10,577 nt of DNA. Origin: Dechloromonas sp. (GTDB lineage Bacteria; Pseudomonadota; Gammaproteobacteria; Burkholderiales; Rhodocyclaceae). Every line of letters starts with the position of its first letter. Positions within the stretch are counted from its first letter, which is position 1. The position numbers were made by a program, and so were the translations under genes. The stretch lies in assembly GCA_013693915.1 (NCBI GenBank), contig CP059264.1:866960-877536 (forward strand), read 5' to 3'. Below are positions 1 through 6,506 of the stretch, piece after piece. A model generated the notes under the pieces. That model did no database searches. It saw only the letters and a list, made by a program, of their open reading frames with translations, and was not told the origin of the DNA.

Positions 1-702
1 CTGATTCACGCCGGACTGCAGGGCAACACGGGCATTCGCAACATCGTCACCGTCGCCAGTCCGATCGACATGCGCGGTGGCGGCATGGTGGCCGGCGTGG
101 CCCAGGCCCTCAATACACCGGCAGCGTTGATCCGCAAGTACACCGACTTTCGCCTGCTGGCGATGAACCCGGAAAAGCTGCATACACCCGGCTGGGTGAC
201 GACGCTGGCTTTCAAGCTCACGGACCCCATTGGCAGCGTCACGACCTATTGGGACCTGGTCACCAATCTTTGGGACCGCGAGTTCGTCGAGTCGCACAGC
301 ACGACGTCGAACTACCTGAACAACATGCTTTCCTACCCCGCAGGTGTGCTGCAGGATTTCGTGGTCAAGGTTGCTCTCGACAACAGACTCGCCGCGGGCG
401 AGATCGACGTGGGCCGGAAGATCTCGCGCTTCCGCAGAATTCGCTCGGCAATGCTGGTGTTTGCCGGTGAAAACGACGTGCTGGTGCCGGCGTCAACCGC
501 GCGCGGCATCCTCGACCTTGTGAATGCGCAGGACAAGACCTTCGCGCTTGCTCCGGGCGGGCACATGGGGGTCATCCTCGGCAGCGGGGCGCAAGCTGCG
601 GTGTGGGCGAGATCGGCGGATTGGCTGGTGTCGCGTTCGCTGGCTCGACCAGGGACGCGCCCCGGCCGCGTGACGCAGGCAAAGTCGCGCGCGAGCCGCT
701 AG
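1..702 (+). CDS. PhaC-like alpha/beta hydrolase, 3' part only
   Basis: The reading frame is open from the first base and ends with TAG at 700-702, giving the last 233 residues of a longer protein. The fragment begins with the strand and loop after the nucleophile of an alpha/beta-hydrolase (the stretch NIVTVASPID). It contains a strand plus acid loop, LVFAGENDVLVP, with the likely catalytic Asp at fragment residue 159, and the catalytic His in APGGHMGVI at residue 188. The PGGHxGV motif and spacing are typical of class I/III poly(3-hydroxyalkanoate) synthases and their relatives, which act on (R)-3-hydroxyacyl-CoA in the cytoplasm. The nucleophile box (GxCxG in true synthases, GxSxG in plain hydrolases) lies upstream of the window, so synthase and hydrolase cannot be told apart here. 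The C-terminal tail is rich in Arg and Lys. Nothing links it to the injection-system genes; it is probably ordinary chromosomal flank. Confidence 0.7.
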   Translation: MIHAGLQGNTGIRNIVTVASPIDMRGGGMVAGVAQALNTPAALIRKYTDFRLLAMNPEKLHTPGWVTTLAFKLTDPIGSVTTYWDLVTNLWDREFVESHSTTSNYLNNMLSYPAGVLQDFVVKVALDNRLAAGEIDVGRKISRFRRIRSAMLVFAGENDVLVPASTARGILDLVNAQDKTFALAPGGHMGVILGSGAQAAVWARSADWLVSRSLARPGTRPGRVTQAKSRASR

Positions 703-820
703 CCGGCGCTTGCGGGCCCGTGAAGGCTGCGGGTGCCATGTTCGCGGTGGCCGGCGGGAAAGGAGAAGCGAACCGGACATGCCATGAACATCTCGTGCCG
801 GACGCCGGCGTGACCAGGCC

Positions 821-922
821 GTGCGCGACAGGAGAGCGACGGGAAACCCCAAATGGGTGACGGCGTTCAGTCTCGTTCTCGTGCAAACCTTCTTCGCTTG
901 TGCGGGTAATGGTTCGGAATGA
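821..922 (+). pseudogene. Possible decapitated lipoprotein gene start (signal peptide remnant)
   Basis: A 33-codon frame from GTG at 821 to TGA at 920-922 has the layout of a lipoprotein signal peptide. A positively charged start (VRDRRATGNPKW) is followed by a hydrophobic core (VTAFSLVLVQTFFA) and a Cys at residue 27 preceded by F-F-A, a loose lipobox. The frame ends seven residues later, just where the GTTCGGAATG repeat cluster begins at 912. This fits a lipoprotein gene cut off by insertion of foreign DNA, leaving only its 5' end. Against it: the start codon is uncertain (GTG at 821 or 857), the ribosome binding site is weak, and a run this short could be chance. No product is expected to be functional. 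Confidence 0.3.
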
Positions 923-1030
923 AACCGGACAGATCACTTGCTACAAGTTCGGACCGATTACCTGTACCCTGCACGTGTTCCGAATGTCGGTGACAAATTT
1001 TGGCGACTGTGATCTACTTGGTCGCAATTG
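912..1030. repeat. Cluster of imperfect repeats, possible insertion-sequence end
   Basis: Three copies of a GTTCSGA motif occur at 912, 947 and 977. Each is followed by a 15-base unit starting CGG and ending TG: CGGACAGATCACTTG at 926-940, CGGACCGATTACCTG at 950-964 and CGGTGACAAATTTTG at 988-1002. The first two units match at 12 of 15 positions; the third is more diverged. A partial fourth copy (GGTCGCAATTG) starts at 1020. The stretch is visibly less GC-rich than its surroundings. Repeated short sites at one end are characteristic of transposase-binding ends in some insertion-sequence families (IS21 family, for example), and this cluster starts where the lipoprotein-like frame breaks. An array of regulator-binding sites upstream of the injection-system operon is the main alternative. 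No transposase gene is present. Confidence 0.4.
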
Positions 1031-1106
1031 GCTGCACAAGTGTGGTAACGGCTGCCGTCGACGGTCTCCCGTCGCGGATGTGGCGGTACTCGAAGAGGCT
1101 GACGTC

Positions 1107-1679
1107 ATGCTGGACATCGCGGTCGCGTTCCTGGCGGATGAATTCAACGCCTACCTGTTGCGGCGCACGGGTTCGCCCACGCCCTTCCGGATGGTGCCTG
1201 CCGCAGTGCTCGACGACAAGGGTGCCTTGGCCATCGCCTCGGGGACGGTCGCCCTGAGCATCGTGAACATCGAGGAAGAACGGGTCATGCGCCAGCAGTT
1301 GCCAAGCCGGGTGGTCAGTGGCGGCCGCGAGTTGCTGCTGCAGCCCGAGTTGAAGCTCAACCTGACACTGCTCTTCGCCGCCCGCATGGTCGATTACCCG
1401 ACCACGCTCAAGGCGCTGTCGCATGTGCTGACCTTCTTCCAGTCGCACCCGGCTTTCTCGGCCGACGACTATCCCCATCTCGATCCGCGCGTCGGCAAGA
1501 TCGTCATGGAGCTCTACAGCGTCGGGCCGGAAACCCTGAACCAGCTGTGGGCCGCGGTCGGCGCCAAGTACCAGCCCTCGGTGCTGTACAGGGCGCGGCT
1601 GGTGACGATCCAGGACCAGGAACCCTTCCAGCCGGGCGAGCCGATTACCGACATCGGCCTCGATCTGCGCAACCGCTAG
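1107..1679 (+). CDS. DUF4255 / Pvc16-type tail cap (terminator) protein
   Basis: This 190-residue protein has the pattern of the DUF4255 (Pvc16 N-terminal) family: an N-terminal helix in which the protein is committed to a few-subunit ring (LDIAVAFLADEFNAYLL), a central strand region (VALSIVNIEEERVMRQ), then LNLTLLFAARMVDYPTTLKAL and the end motif SVLYRARLVTIQDQEP. In Afp and PVC particles the family closes the distal end of tube and sheath, the counterpart of T4 gp3/gp15-like terminators. ATG at 1107 is chosen because AGAGG at 1094-1098 sits eight bases upstream and homology-like sequence begins exactly there; the 69 extra codons back to 900 are repeat-cluster DNA. At 190 residues it appears to be the core domain without the C-terminal extension of the longer Afp16. 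It is the first gene of the operon, whereas in Afp and PVC the cap gene is the last. Confidence 0.85.
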   Translation: MLDIAVAFLADEFNAYLLRRTGSPTPFRMVPAAVLDDKGALAIASGTVALSIVNIEEERVMRQQLPSRVVSGGRELLLQPELKLNLTLLFAARMVDYPTTLKALSHVLTFFQSHPAFSADDYPHLDPRVGKIVMELYSVGPETLNQLWAAVGAKYQPSVLYRARLVTIQDQEPFQPGEPITDIGLDLRNR

Positions 1680-1688
1680 GGCGACATC

Positions 1689-2687
1689 ATGGGCATCCAC
1701 TTCCGCACCCTCCTGCAGATCGAAGTGACCCATGGCTACTACGGCGGCTTGTGCCCAGACCTCGCTTTTGTTGTGCCGAGCGACGAGCCGGCCCTGGCGG
1801 CCGGGCGCCTGCTCGTGCGCGAACGCGAGGGGCGCCTGCTGGTGCTGTTCGAGACCGACGAGGCCGGCAACGCGCTCAGCGAAATCGCTGGCACAACACT
1901 GTTCGTCGGCCTGCGCCAGCTCAACCCGGCCTTCGCCAATTTCACCCAGCCACCGCTACCGGACGGCAGCTTGCCGCTGTATGCCAACGATGCTTCGCCA
2001 ACGGTATTTTCGGCCCCGGTGGCAGCCCACTGGATTGCCGCCCAGCAACGCATCGAGCCGGTGCAAGGGGCCCGTCCCCTGAGCTTGCGCTGGCAGCGCA
2101 ACGGCCTGACGCTCGCCGAGCAGACGCTGGTAGCCGGTGAGAACGAGGCGATGTTCGCAACCCGCGACTGGCCGGCCGGACGCTACACCCTGAGCGAGAC
2201 TGCCGGTGGGCCTGAGCAGCGCAGCACCTGGCTGCTGTCCCGCTCGCTCGCCGATCAGGCCTTGTGGTGCGTTGTCGCCGTGACCATCGCGCCGACCTAC
2301 TACGCCACGCCGCCGACCCTGCGCGTCGCGTTGCTGGCGCGCAGCGATGTGCTTCAGTACTACGTCGTCGCGCGCAACTTCGGCACCAACGAGTTCAATC
2401 AGCTCCAGCTCACCGATGCCGGTGCCGCCGAGCAGGCGCGGCCGGCCATCGCCTTTGCCAAGGTGCTGCCGGCCGAATTCGCTGCCGACGACCTGCTGCC
2501 GGCCTCGCTCGGCGATGCCTCGGCGCGCATTGTCCTTTTCCAGTCGCTGGCGCCGGTGGCGCGCCGGGCCGGCGGCTATCGCAAGCTGCAACTCAAACGC
2601 AACAACGAAGTTCTTGTCCAGCATCTGCCCCAGGCCGGTAGCGACCGGGCGCAGGCGCGTTTCGTCGTCCACCTCGCCAAGTCCTAG
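1689..2687 (+). CDS. Uncharacterised 332-aa eCIS-associated protein
   Basis: I do not recognise a named domain. The protein starts MGIHFRTLLQIEVTHGYYGG and has no signal peptide or membrane segment. The first ~110 residues look like a small alpha/beta or beta domain. Residues ~120-185 (PLSLRWQRNGLTLAEQTLVA, then PAGRYTLSE) read like an Ig-like or beta-sandwich module. The last ~140 residues contain many aromatic and beta-prone segments (LQYYVVARN, YRKLQLKRN) and end FVVHLAKS. It starts nine bases after the cap gene stop, with only a weak AGGG ribosome binding site, so it may be translationally coupled to the cap gene, and it ends 13 bases before the sheath gene. That position suggests a structural or assembly role at the cap end of the particle. 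I have a vague recollection of similar proteins starting with an HxYY motif in Bacteroidetes eCIS loci; this is memory, not a search. Confidence 0.8.
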   Translation: MGIHFRTLLQIEVTHGYYGGLCPDLAFVVPSDEPALAAGRLLVREREGRLLVLFETDEAGNALSEIAGTTLFVGLRQLNPAFANFTQPPLPDGSLPLYANDASPTVFSAPVAAHWIAAQQRIEPVQGARPLSLRWQRNGLTLAEQTLVAGENEAMFATRDWPAGRYTLSETAGGPEQRSTWLLSRSLADQALWCVVAVTIAPTYYATPPTLRVALLARSDVLQYYVVARNFGTNEFNQLQLTDAGAAEQARPAIAFAKVLPAEFAADDLLPASLGDASARIVLFQSLAPVARRAGGYRKLQLKRNNEVLVQHLPQAGSDRAQARFVVHLAKS

Positions 2688-2700
2688 AAGGGGTCAATCC

Positions 2701-4671
2701 ATGCCTACCTACCGCACACCTGACGTTCACATCGAAGAAATCTCGGTCTTCCCGCCTTCGGTCGCCGAAGTGGAAACCGCGATTCCCGCCTTCGTCGGCT
2801 ACACCGCCACCACGACGCAGCTAACCGCCGACGATCTGCTGCGTGTCCCGCGCCGTATCAATTCGCTGTTGGAGTTCGAGAGCCTGTTCGGCAAGGGGCC
2901 CGAATACGAGGTCAGCAAGGCGACCATCGACGAGTCCGGCAACTTCCTGTCGGCCGAGATCGCCAACAGCTATTACCTGTACGACAGCCTGCGGTTGTTC
3001 TACGACAACGGCGGCGGCGATTGCTACATCGTTTCGGCCGGCGCCTACAAGTCGACGGCGCCGCGCGTCGAGCGCGATCCGATCAAGCAGGCCATCCAGG
3101 CTGTCGCCAAGGTCGACGAACCGACCATCCTGCTCTTCCCCGATGCCGCGACACTTGGCGCCGACGACCTGGCCGCCGTGCAGCAGGAGGCCCTGAAGCA
3201 GTGTGGCGAACTAAAGGATCGCGTCGCCGTGCTCGATCTCGGCCTCGGCGATGTCAATGGCGCCAGCTTCCGCGACAAGATCGGCATCAACAACCTGAAA
3301 TACGGCGCAGCCTATACGCCTTGGCTCAAGCTCAACTACAGCAAGCGGGTCGGTTACGCGCAGGTGCGCGACAAAGTAGTGCGCAACGGCGTCGCCCAGC
3401 CGCTCAAGGATCTGACGACCGACAGCGCCGTGCTGAATATCCTGAAGTCGCTCGATGCCGCCCAGGCCGACGTGGCAACGCTGGCGACCCGCGTCGGCGA
3501 ACTAGGTGAGGGCGGCCTCTCGGTCGGTGGCACCTTCGCCAGGAAGGTGGCGGACTACCTGGCCGGCAAAACCGTGGCCAGCGCCCAGCCCTTGTTCGCC
3601 TATTGCTACGCCATCGCCAGGAAAGTCGACGGCCTGATCGCCGGTACGCCGCTGACCTGTACCGACCTGGTCGGTGACGGCGGCGCCAAGACCGGCGATA
3701 TACGCACCCTAATCACCGGCCAGCTGGTGCCGGCGCTGAAGCCCCTGGTGGCCCTGGAGAAGGAATTGAAGGCAGCGCAGGCGAGCTATACCGAGCAGTG
3801 GGACAAGAACAGCCCGCCGACGACTGCGATCTGGGAGAACACCTTCCGCGCCGATGCCGATGGCGGCCCGCCGGCGAGCAGCGGCAACATCCCCACTGCC
3901 GCCTCGGCCACCGTCGCGGCCCGCCTCGACGCGGCGCTACCGGGTATCCAGAAGGCTTTCACGGCGGTGAATGCCGGCCTCTCGGCCATCGTCGCCGCGG
4001 CCCACAACTACGCCCACCTTTACGAACAGAGCCTGTACGACAACTTCACGCCCTACCGCAACATCATCAAGGGAATCGGTTCGACGTTGACGCTTTGCCC
4101 GCCCTCGGGTGCCATCGCCGGCATCTATGCGCTGGTCGACAGCCAGCGCGGTGTCTGGAAGGCGCCGGCCAACGTCAGCCTGAACGGCGTCATCGCACCG
4201 GCAGCCAGCTTCACGGCCAGCGAAACCGACGCGCTCAACGTCGATGCGACGGCCGGTAAATCGATCAATGCCATCCGCGCCTTCGCCGGCAAGGGTACGC
4301 TGGTCTGGGGCGCCCGCACGCTGGCAGGCAACGACAACGAATGGCGCTACATCTCGGTGCGCCGCTTCTTCAACATGGTCGAGGAATCGGTCAAGAAATC
4401 GACCTACTGGGCGGTCTTCGAGCCGAACGACGCCAATACCTGGGTCAAGGTGCGCGGCATGATCGACAACTACCTGACGCAGAAGTGGCGCGAAGGCGCA
4501 TTGGCCGGCGCGACCCCGAAGGACGCCTTCTTCGTGCGCTGCGGCCTCGGCGTGACGATGAGCGCCCAGGATGTCCTGGAAGGGCGGATGAACGTCGAGA
4601 TCGGCATGGCCGTCGTGCGGCCGGCCGAATTCATCATCCTAAAGTTCTCGCACAAGCTGCAGACCAGCTGA
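2701..4671 (+). CDS. Contractile tail sheath protein (Afp2-4 / Pvc2-4-like), large form
   Basis: A 656-residue sheath protein. The N-terminus (YRTPDVHIEEISVFPP, then AIPAFVGYTA at about residues 26-35) is the standard start of phage-tail sheath proteins. The core continues through DGxxDCYIVS-type sequence (GGGDCYIVSAG) to YTPWLKLNY at residues 205-213. It resumes at TLCPPSGAIAGIYA (residues 464-477) and RGVWKAPANV. The conserved C-terminal sheath domain covers ~515-656 (GTLVWGARTL, WRYISVRRFFNMVEES, VEIGMAVVRPAEFIILKFSH). Contraction of this sheath drives the inner tube into the target. Between residues 214 and 460 is a mostly helical insertion absent from short sheaths, containing a Gly/Pro/Ser-rich linker near 385-400. 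The start at 2701 is set by AAGGGG at 2688-2693; the open frame back to 2347 is a shadow of the previous gene. Only one sheath gene is present here, whereas Afp and PVC have three. Confidence 0.95.
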   Translation: MPTYRTPDVHIEEISVFPPSVAEVETAIPAFVGYTATTTQLTADDLLRVPRRINSLLEFESLFGKGPEYEVSKATIDESGNFLSAEIANSYYLYDSLRLFYDNGGGDCYIVSAGAYKSTAPRVERDPIKQAIQAVAKVDEPTILLFPDAATLGADDLAAVQQEALKQCGELKDRVAVLDLGLGDVNGASFRDKIGINNLKYGAAYTPWLKLNYSKRVGYAQVRDKVVRNGVAQPLKDLTTDSAVLNILKSLDAAQADVATLATRVGELGEGGLSVGGTFARKVADYLAGKTVASAQPLFAYCYAIARKVDGLIAGTPLTCTDLVGDGGAKTGDIRTLITGQLVPALKPLVALEKELKAAQASYTEQWDKNSPPTTAIWENTFRADADGGPPASSGNIPTAASATVAARLDAALPGIQKAFTAVNAGLSAIVAAAHNYAHLYEQSLYDNFTPYRNIIKGIGSTLTLCPPSGAIAGIYALVDSQRGVWKAPANVSLNGVIAPAASFTASETDALNVDATAGKSINAIRAFAGKGTLVWGARTLAGNDNEWRYISVRRFFNMVEESVKKSTYWAVFEPNDANTWVKVRGMIDNYLTQKWREGALAGATPKDAFFVRCGLGVTMSAQDVLEGRMNVEIGMAVVRPAEFIILKFSHKLQTS

Positions 4672-4699
4672 TCCGCCCCTGACGCGAAAGGAAAAAATC

Positions 4700-5140
4700 A
4701 TGCCCATTCAAGCCCAATATCCCCTGGCGGTCTTCCACTTCAGCGTCGACTGGGGCGGTACGCGCGTCGGCTTCTCGGAGGTCTCCGGCCTGACGCAGGA
4801 AATCCAGGCCATCGAGTATCGCGACGGCTCCTTCCCGGAGTACTCGTCAATAAAGATGCCGGGCCTGCGCAAGTACAGCAACATCACGCTGAAGCGTGGC
4901 ATCGTCAAGTCCGACAACGAGTTGTTCAACTGGTTGTCGACGGTCCGGCTGAACAAGATAGAACGGCGCGACCTGACCATCAAGCTGCTCGACGAGGACC
5001 ACAACCCGGTGATGACCTGGCAGGTCGCCCGCGCCTTCCCGGTCAAGGTCGAAGGCCCGCAGCTCAAAGCCTCGGCCAACGAGGTGGCGATCGAGTCGAT
5101 CGAGATCGCCCACGAAGGCTTGACGGTGGTGACCAGCTGA
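4700..5140 (+). CDS. Inner tube protein (Afp1 / Pvc1-like, T4 gp19 / Hcp fold)
   Basis: This 146-residue protein shows the phage T4 gp19-like tube signature: FHFSVDWGGTRVGFSEVSGL near the start, the loop EYSSIKMPGLRKY, then the strand NITLKRGIV around residues 62-69, and a closing MTWQVARAFPVKVEGPQLKA segment followed by EVAIESIEIAHEGL. The length equals that of known eCIS tube proteins. Hexameric rings of it should stack to form the hollow inner tube inside the sheath. AAAGGA at 4687-4692, seven bases before the ATG, is one of the best ribosome binding sites in the window, as expected for the most abundant subunit. It lies 28 bases after the sheath gene. Confidence 0.95.
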   Translation: MPIQAQYPLAVFHFSVDWGGTRVGFSEVSGLTQEIQAIEYRDGSFPEYSSIKMPGLRKYSNITLKRGIVKSDNELFNWLSTVRLNKIERRDLTIKLLDEDHNPVMTWQVARAFPVKVEGPQLKASANEVAIESIEIAHEGLTVVTS

Positions 5141-5162
5141 TCGGCTGACGGAACGCGCTGCG

Positions 5163-5606
5163 ATGGCAAGCTACACGCCGCCGGTCTGCTTCCACTTTCG
5201 CGTCGATGTCCTCGGAATGACGAATGTCGACGACGTGCGCTTCACCGAGGTCGGTGGCCTGTCGGTCGAGATGGGCAGCGAGGAGGTGCCGGAAGGCGGC
5301 GAGAACCGCTTCGTGCAGAAGTACCCGACCCGTGCCAAGTACCCGGAGCTGGTGCTGAAGCGCGGCCTGCTGAAAAACTCCGAAGTCTGGGACTGGCTGC
5401 GCGAATGCATCGTCGATCACAAGATTCAGCCGCGCGCCGTCGATGTCGCCTTGCTCAGCGAACTGCACGAACCGTTGATGACCTGGCATCTGGTCGGCGC
5501 CTGGCCGACCAGGTGGGCGATCGGTGACCTCAACGCGGCGAACAACACCTACGCGCTGGAGTCGCTGCAACTGGCCTACCAGTACTTTACGGTCGACAGG
5601 AATTAG
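5163..5606 (+). CDS. Second tube protein / tube initiator (Afp5 / Pvc5-like)
   Basis: A 147-residue paralogue of the preceding tube protein. Shared landmarks are FHFRVDVLG, FTEVGGLSVEM, LVLKRGLL (residues 63-70), WDWLRECIVDH, LMTWHLVGAWPTRW and the closing YALESLQLAYQYF. It differs in the loop GGENRFVQKYPTRAKYPE, which replaces the PEYSSIKMPGL loop of the first. In Afp and PVC the Afp5-type protein forms the first ring on the spike, joining the tube to the baseplate, and the gene order here (tube, then this, then the small Afp6-like gene) agrees. The ribosome binding site (ACGGAA around 5149) is weaker than that of the main tube gene, consistent with lower copy number. Confidence 0.92.
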   Translation: MASYTPPVCFHFRVDVLGMTNVDDVRFTEVGGLSVEMGSEEVPEGGENRFVQKYPTRAKYPELVLKRGLLKNSEVWDWLRECIVDHKIQPRAVDVALLSELHEPLMTWHLVGAWPTRWAIGDLNAANNTYALESLQLAYQYFTVDRN

Positions 5607-5617
5607 GAGCCCCGGAT

Positions 5618-5788
5618 ATGCCCGTCATCGTCGATGAAGTCGTTATCTCGGTCGAAGTCGGCAATCGCGAGGCTGGTGGCGTTGCCGCACCGGCCGAAGC
5701 GACGATGCCGGTCGCGGATCGTCAGGCGCTGGTCGAGGAATGCGTCGCCCGCGTACTCGACATCCTGCGCGAACGCGAGGAGCCGTGA
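5618..5788 (+). CDS. Small DUF5908-like protein (Afp6 / Pvc6 position)
   Basis: A 56-residue frame starting ATG at 5618 with AGGAG at 5605-5609 eight bases upstream, beginning MPVIVDEVVISVEVGN. The strand-forming start is followed by an Ala-rich linker and an amphipathic acidic/basic helix (RQALVEECVARVLDILRERE). This size, start and position between the Afp5-like and Afp7-like genes match the very small DUF5908/Afp6 proteins found at this point in eCIS loci. Their function is not established; a chaperone or assembly factor for the neighbouring tube adaptor has been a reasonable guess. It ends one base before the GTG of the next gene and its 3' end supplies that gene's ribosome binding site, implying coupled translation. 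Confidence 0.8.
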   Translation: MPVIVDEVVISVEVGNREAGGVAAPAEATMPVADRQALVEECVARVLDILREREEP

Positions 5789-5789
5789 G

Positions 5790-6503
5790 GTGAGCTTCCA
5801 GGCAGGCGCTGGCTTGGGCCAGATCGACGTCGGCGGCACCCCGGCCGGCATGCTGGAAAAGCTGACCATCCTCGCCCATGCCCGGCCGGATTACAGCGAC
5901 GCGCCGATCTCGCGCTTCGTCGCCTTCGTCAATCCGGCCGAGATCACGCTCGGCTACGAAGTCGAATACGACGCCGCACAGGGTTCGGGGACGACCAACA
6001 GCCGCATGGAGTTCAAGAAGATCAAGCCGGGCGACCTGTCGCTGACCTTCTTCCTCGACGGTACCGGCGCCAACGGCAGGCCGCTCGACGTCCAGCAGGC
6101 GGTCGAGCAGTTCCAGCAGGTGACCGGTTACAACGGCGACATCCACCGCACCAACTATCTCGAAATCGTCTGGGGCACGCTGCAGGTCAAGCGCTGCGTG
6201 CTGAAGAGCGCCTCGATCGCCTACAAGCTCTTCCGGCCGGACGGCGTGCCGCTGCGGGCGGTGATCACGGCGGCCTTCACCGACAACTCCGACGACCAGA
6301 CGCGGGTCGCGATGGCCCAGGACCATTCGCCGGACCTGACCCACCAGCGCGTCATCAAGGCCGGCGACCAGTTGCCCGCCCTGTGCGCGGCGATCTACGG
6401 CGACCCCGGCCTCTATCTGCGGGTCGCCGAGGCCAACGGGCTGGACGACTTTCGCGCCTTGCCCGTGGGCAGCGTCGTGTATTTTCCGCCGCTGGAGAAG
6501 TAG
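5790..6503 (+). CDS. Tube/baseplate adaptor with C-terminal LysM domain (Afp7 / Pvc7-like)
   Basis: A 237-residue protein. Residues ~20-165 match the contractile-injection-system tube-protein domain (MLEKLTILAH, FVAFVNPAEITLGYEVEYD, LSLTFFLDGTGANG, YLEIVWGTLQVKRCVLKSAS, VPLRAVITAAFTD). Residues ~185-237 form a LysM-like domain (HQRVIKAGDQLPALCAAIYG, VAEANGLDDFRALPVGSVVYFPP). Such proteins, related to phage gp53-type adaptors, sit at the top of the spike and fasten tube to baseplate; here LysM is thought to act in assembly rather than in peptidoglycan binding. The start is GTG at 5790 because GAGGAG at 5777-5782 lies seven bases upstream and it follows the small gene directly. ATG at 5850 (residue 21) is a possible alternative, since homologues often begin near MLEKL, but it has no good ribosome binding site. 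ATG at 5634 would read antiphase through the small gene and is rejected. Confidence 0.9.
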   Translation: MSFQAGAGLGQIDVGGTPAGMLEKLTILAHARPDYSDAPISRFVAFVNPAEITLGYEVEYDAAQGSGTTNSRMEFKKIKPGDLSLTFFLDGTGANGRPLDVQQAVEQFQQVTGYNGDIHRTNYLEIVWGTLQVKRCVLKSASIAYKLFRPDGVPLRAVITAAFTDNSDDQTRVAMAQDHSPDLTHQRVIKAGDQLPALCAAIYGDPGLYLRVAEANGLDDFRALPVGSVVYFPPLEK

Positions 6504-6506
6504 GCC

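Larger units (their letters stand above)
703..1106. other. Junction between hydrolase gene and eCIS operon
   Basis: These 404 bases hold no complete gene that I can support. A good Shine-Dalgarno-like AAAGGAG at 759-765 is followed only by very short frames (ATG at 779 stops after two codons, ATG at 784 after nine). The middle holds the possible lipoprotein fragment and the right half the repeat cluster. No strong hairpin followed by a T-run was found to end the hydrolase transcript, and no close match to a -35/-10 promoter pair was found, although the operon's promoter must lie here or further upstream. The frame covering 1107-1679 stays open back to 900, but that upstream part is judged non-coding. 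Confidence 0.5.

Noticed and set aside
603..860. An 85-codon + strand frame overlapping the end of the hydrolase gene.
   Set aside because: It is antiphase to the hydrolase, continues into non-coding DNA, and has neither a ribosome binding site nor recognisable features.
900..1106. A 69-residue N-terminal extension of the DUF4255 protein starting at 900.
   Set aside because: The extension translates the repeat cluster, is Cys/Arg-rich and unlike the family. A good ribosome binding site and the family's start coincide at 1107.
1014..1733. A 239-codon minus-strand frame.
   Set aside because: It is the antisense shadow of the DUF4255 gene and shows only biased composition, without domain signals or a plausible ribosome binding site.
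2347..2700. A 118-residue N-terminal extension of the sheath protein starting at 2347.
   Set aside because: It reads antiphase through the 332-aa gene and is Ser/Arg/Pro-rich. The canonical sheath start and an AAGGGG ribosome binding site are at 2701.
5634..5789. A 52-residue extension of the LysM adaptor from ATG at 5634.
   Set aside because: It overlaps the small DUF5908-like gene out of frame and has a Ser/Arg-rich non-native composition. GTG at 5790 has a better-placed ribosome binding site.
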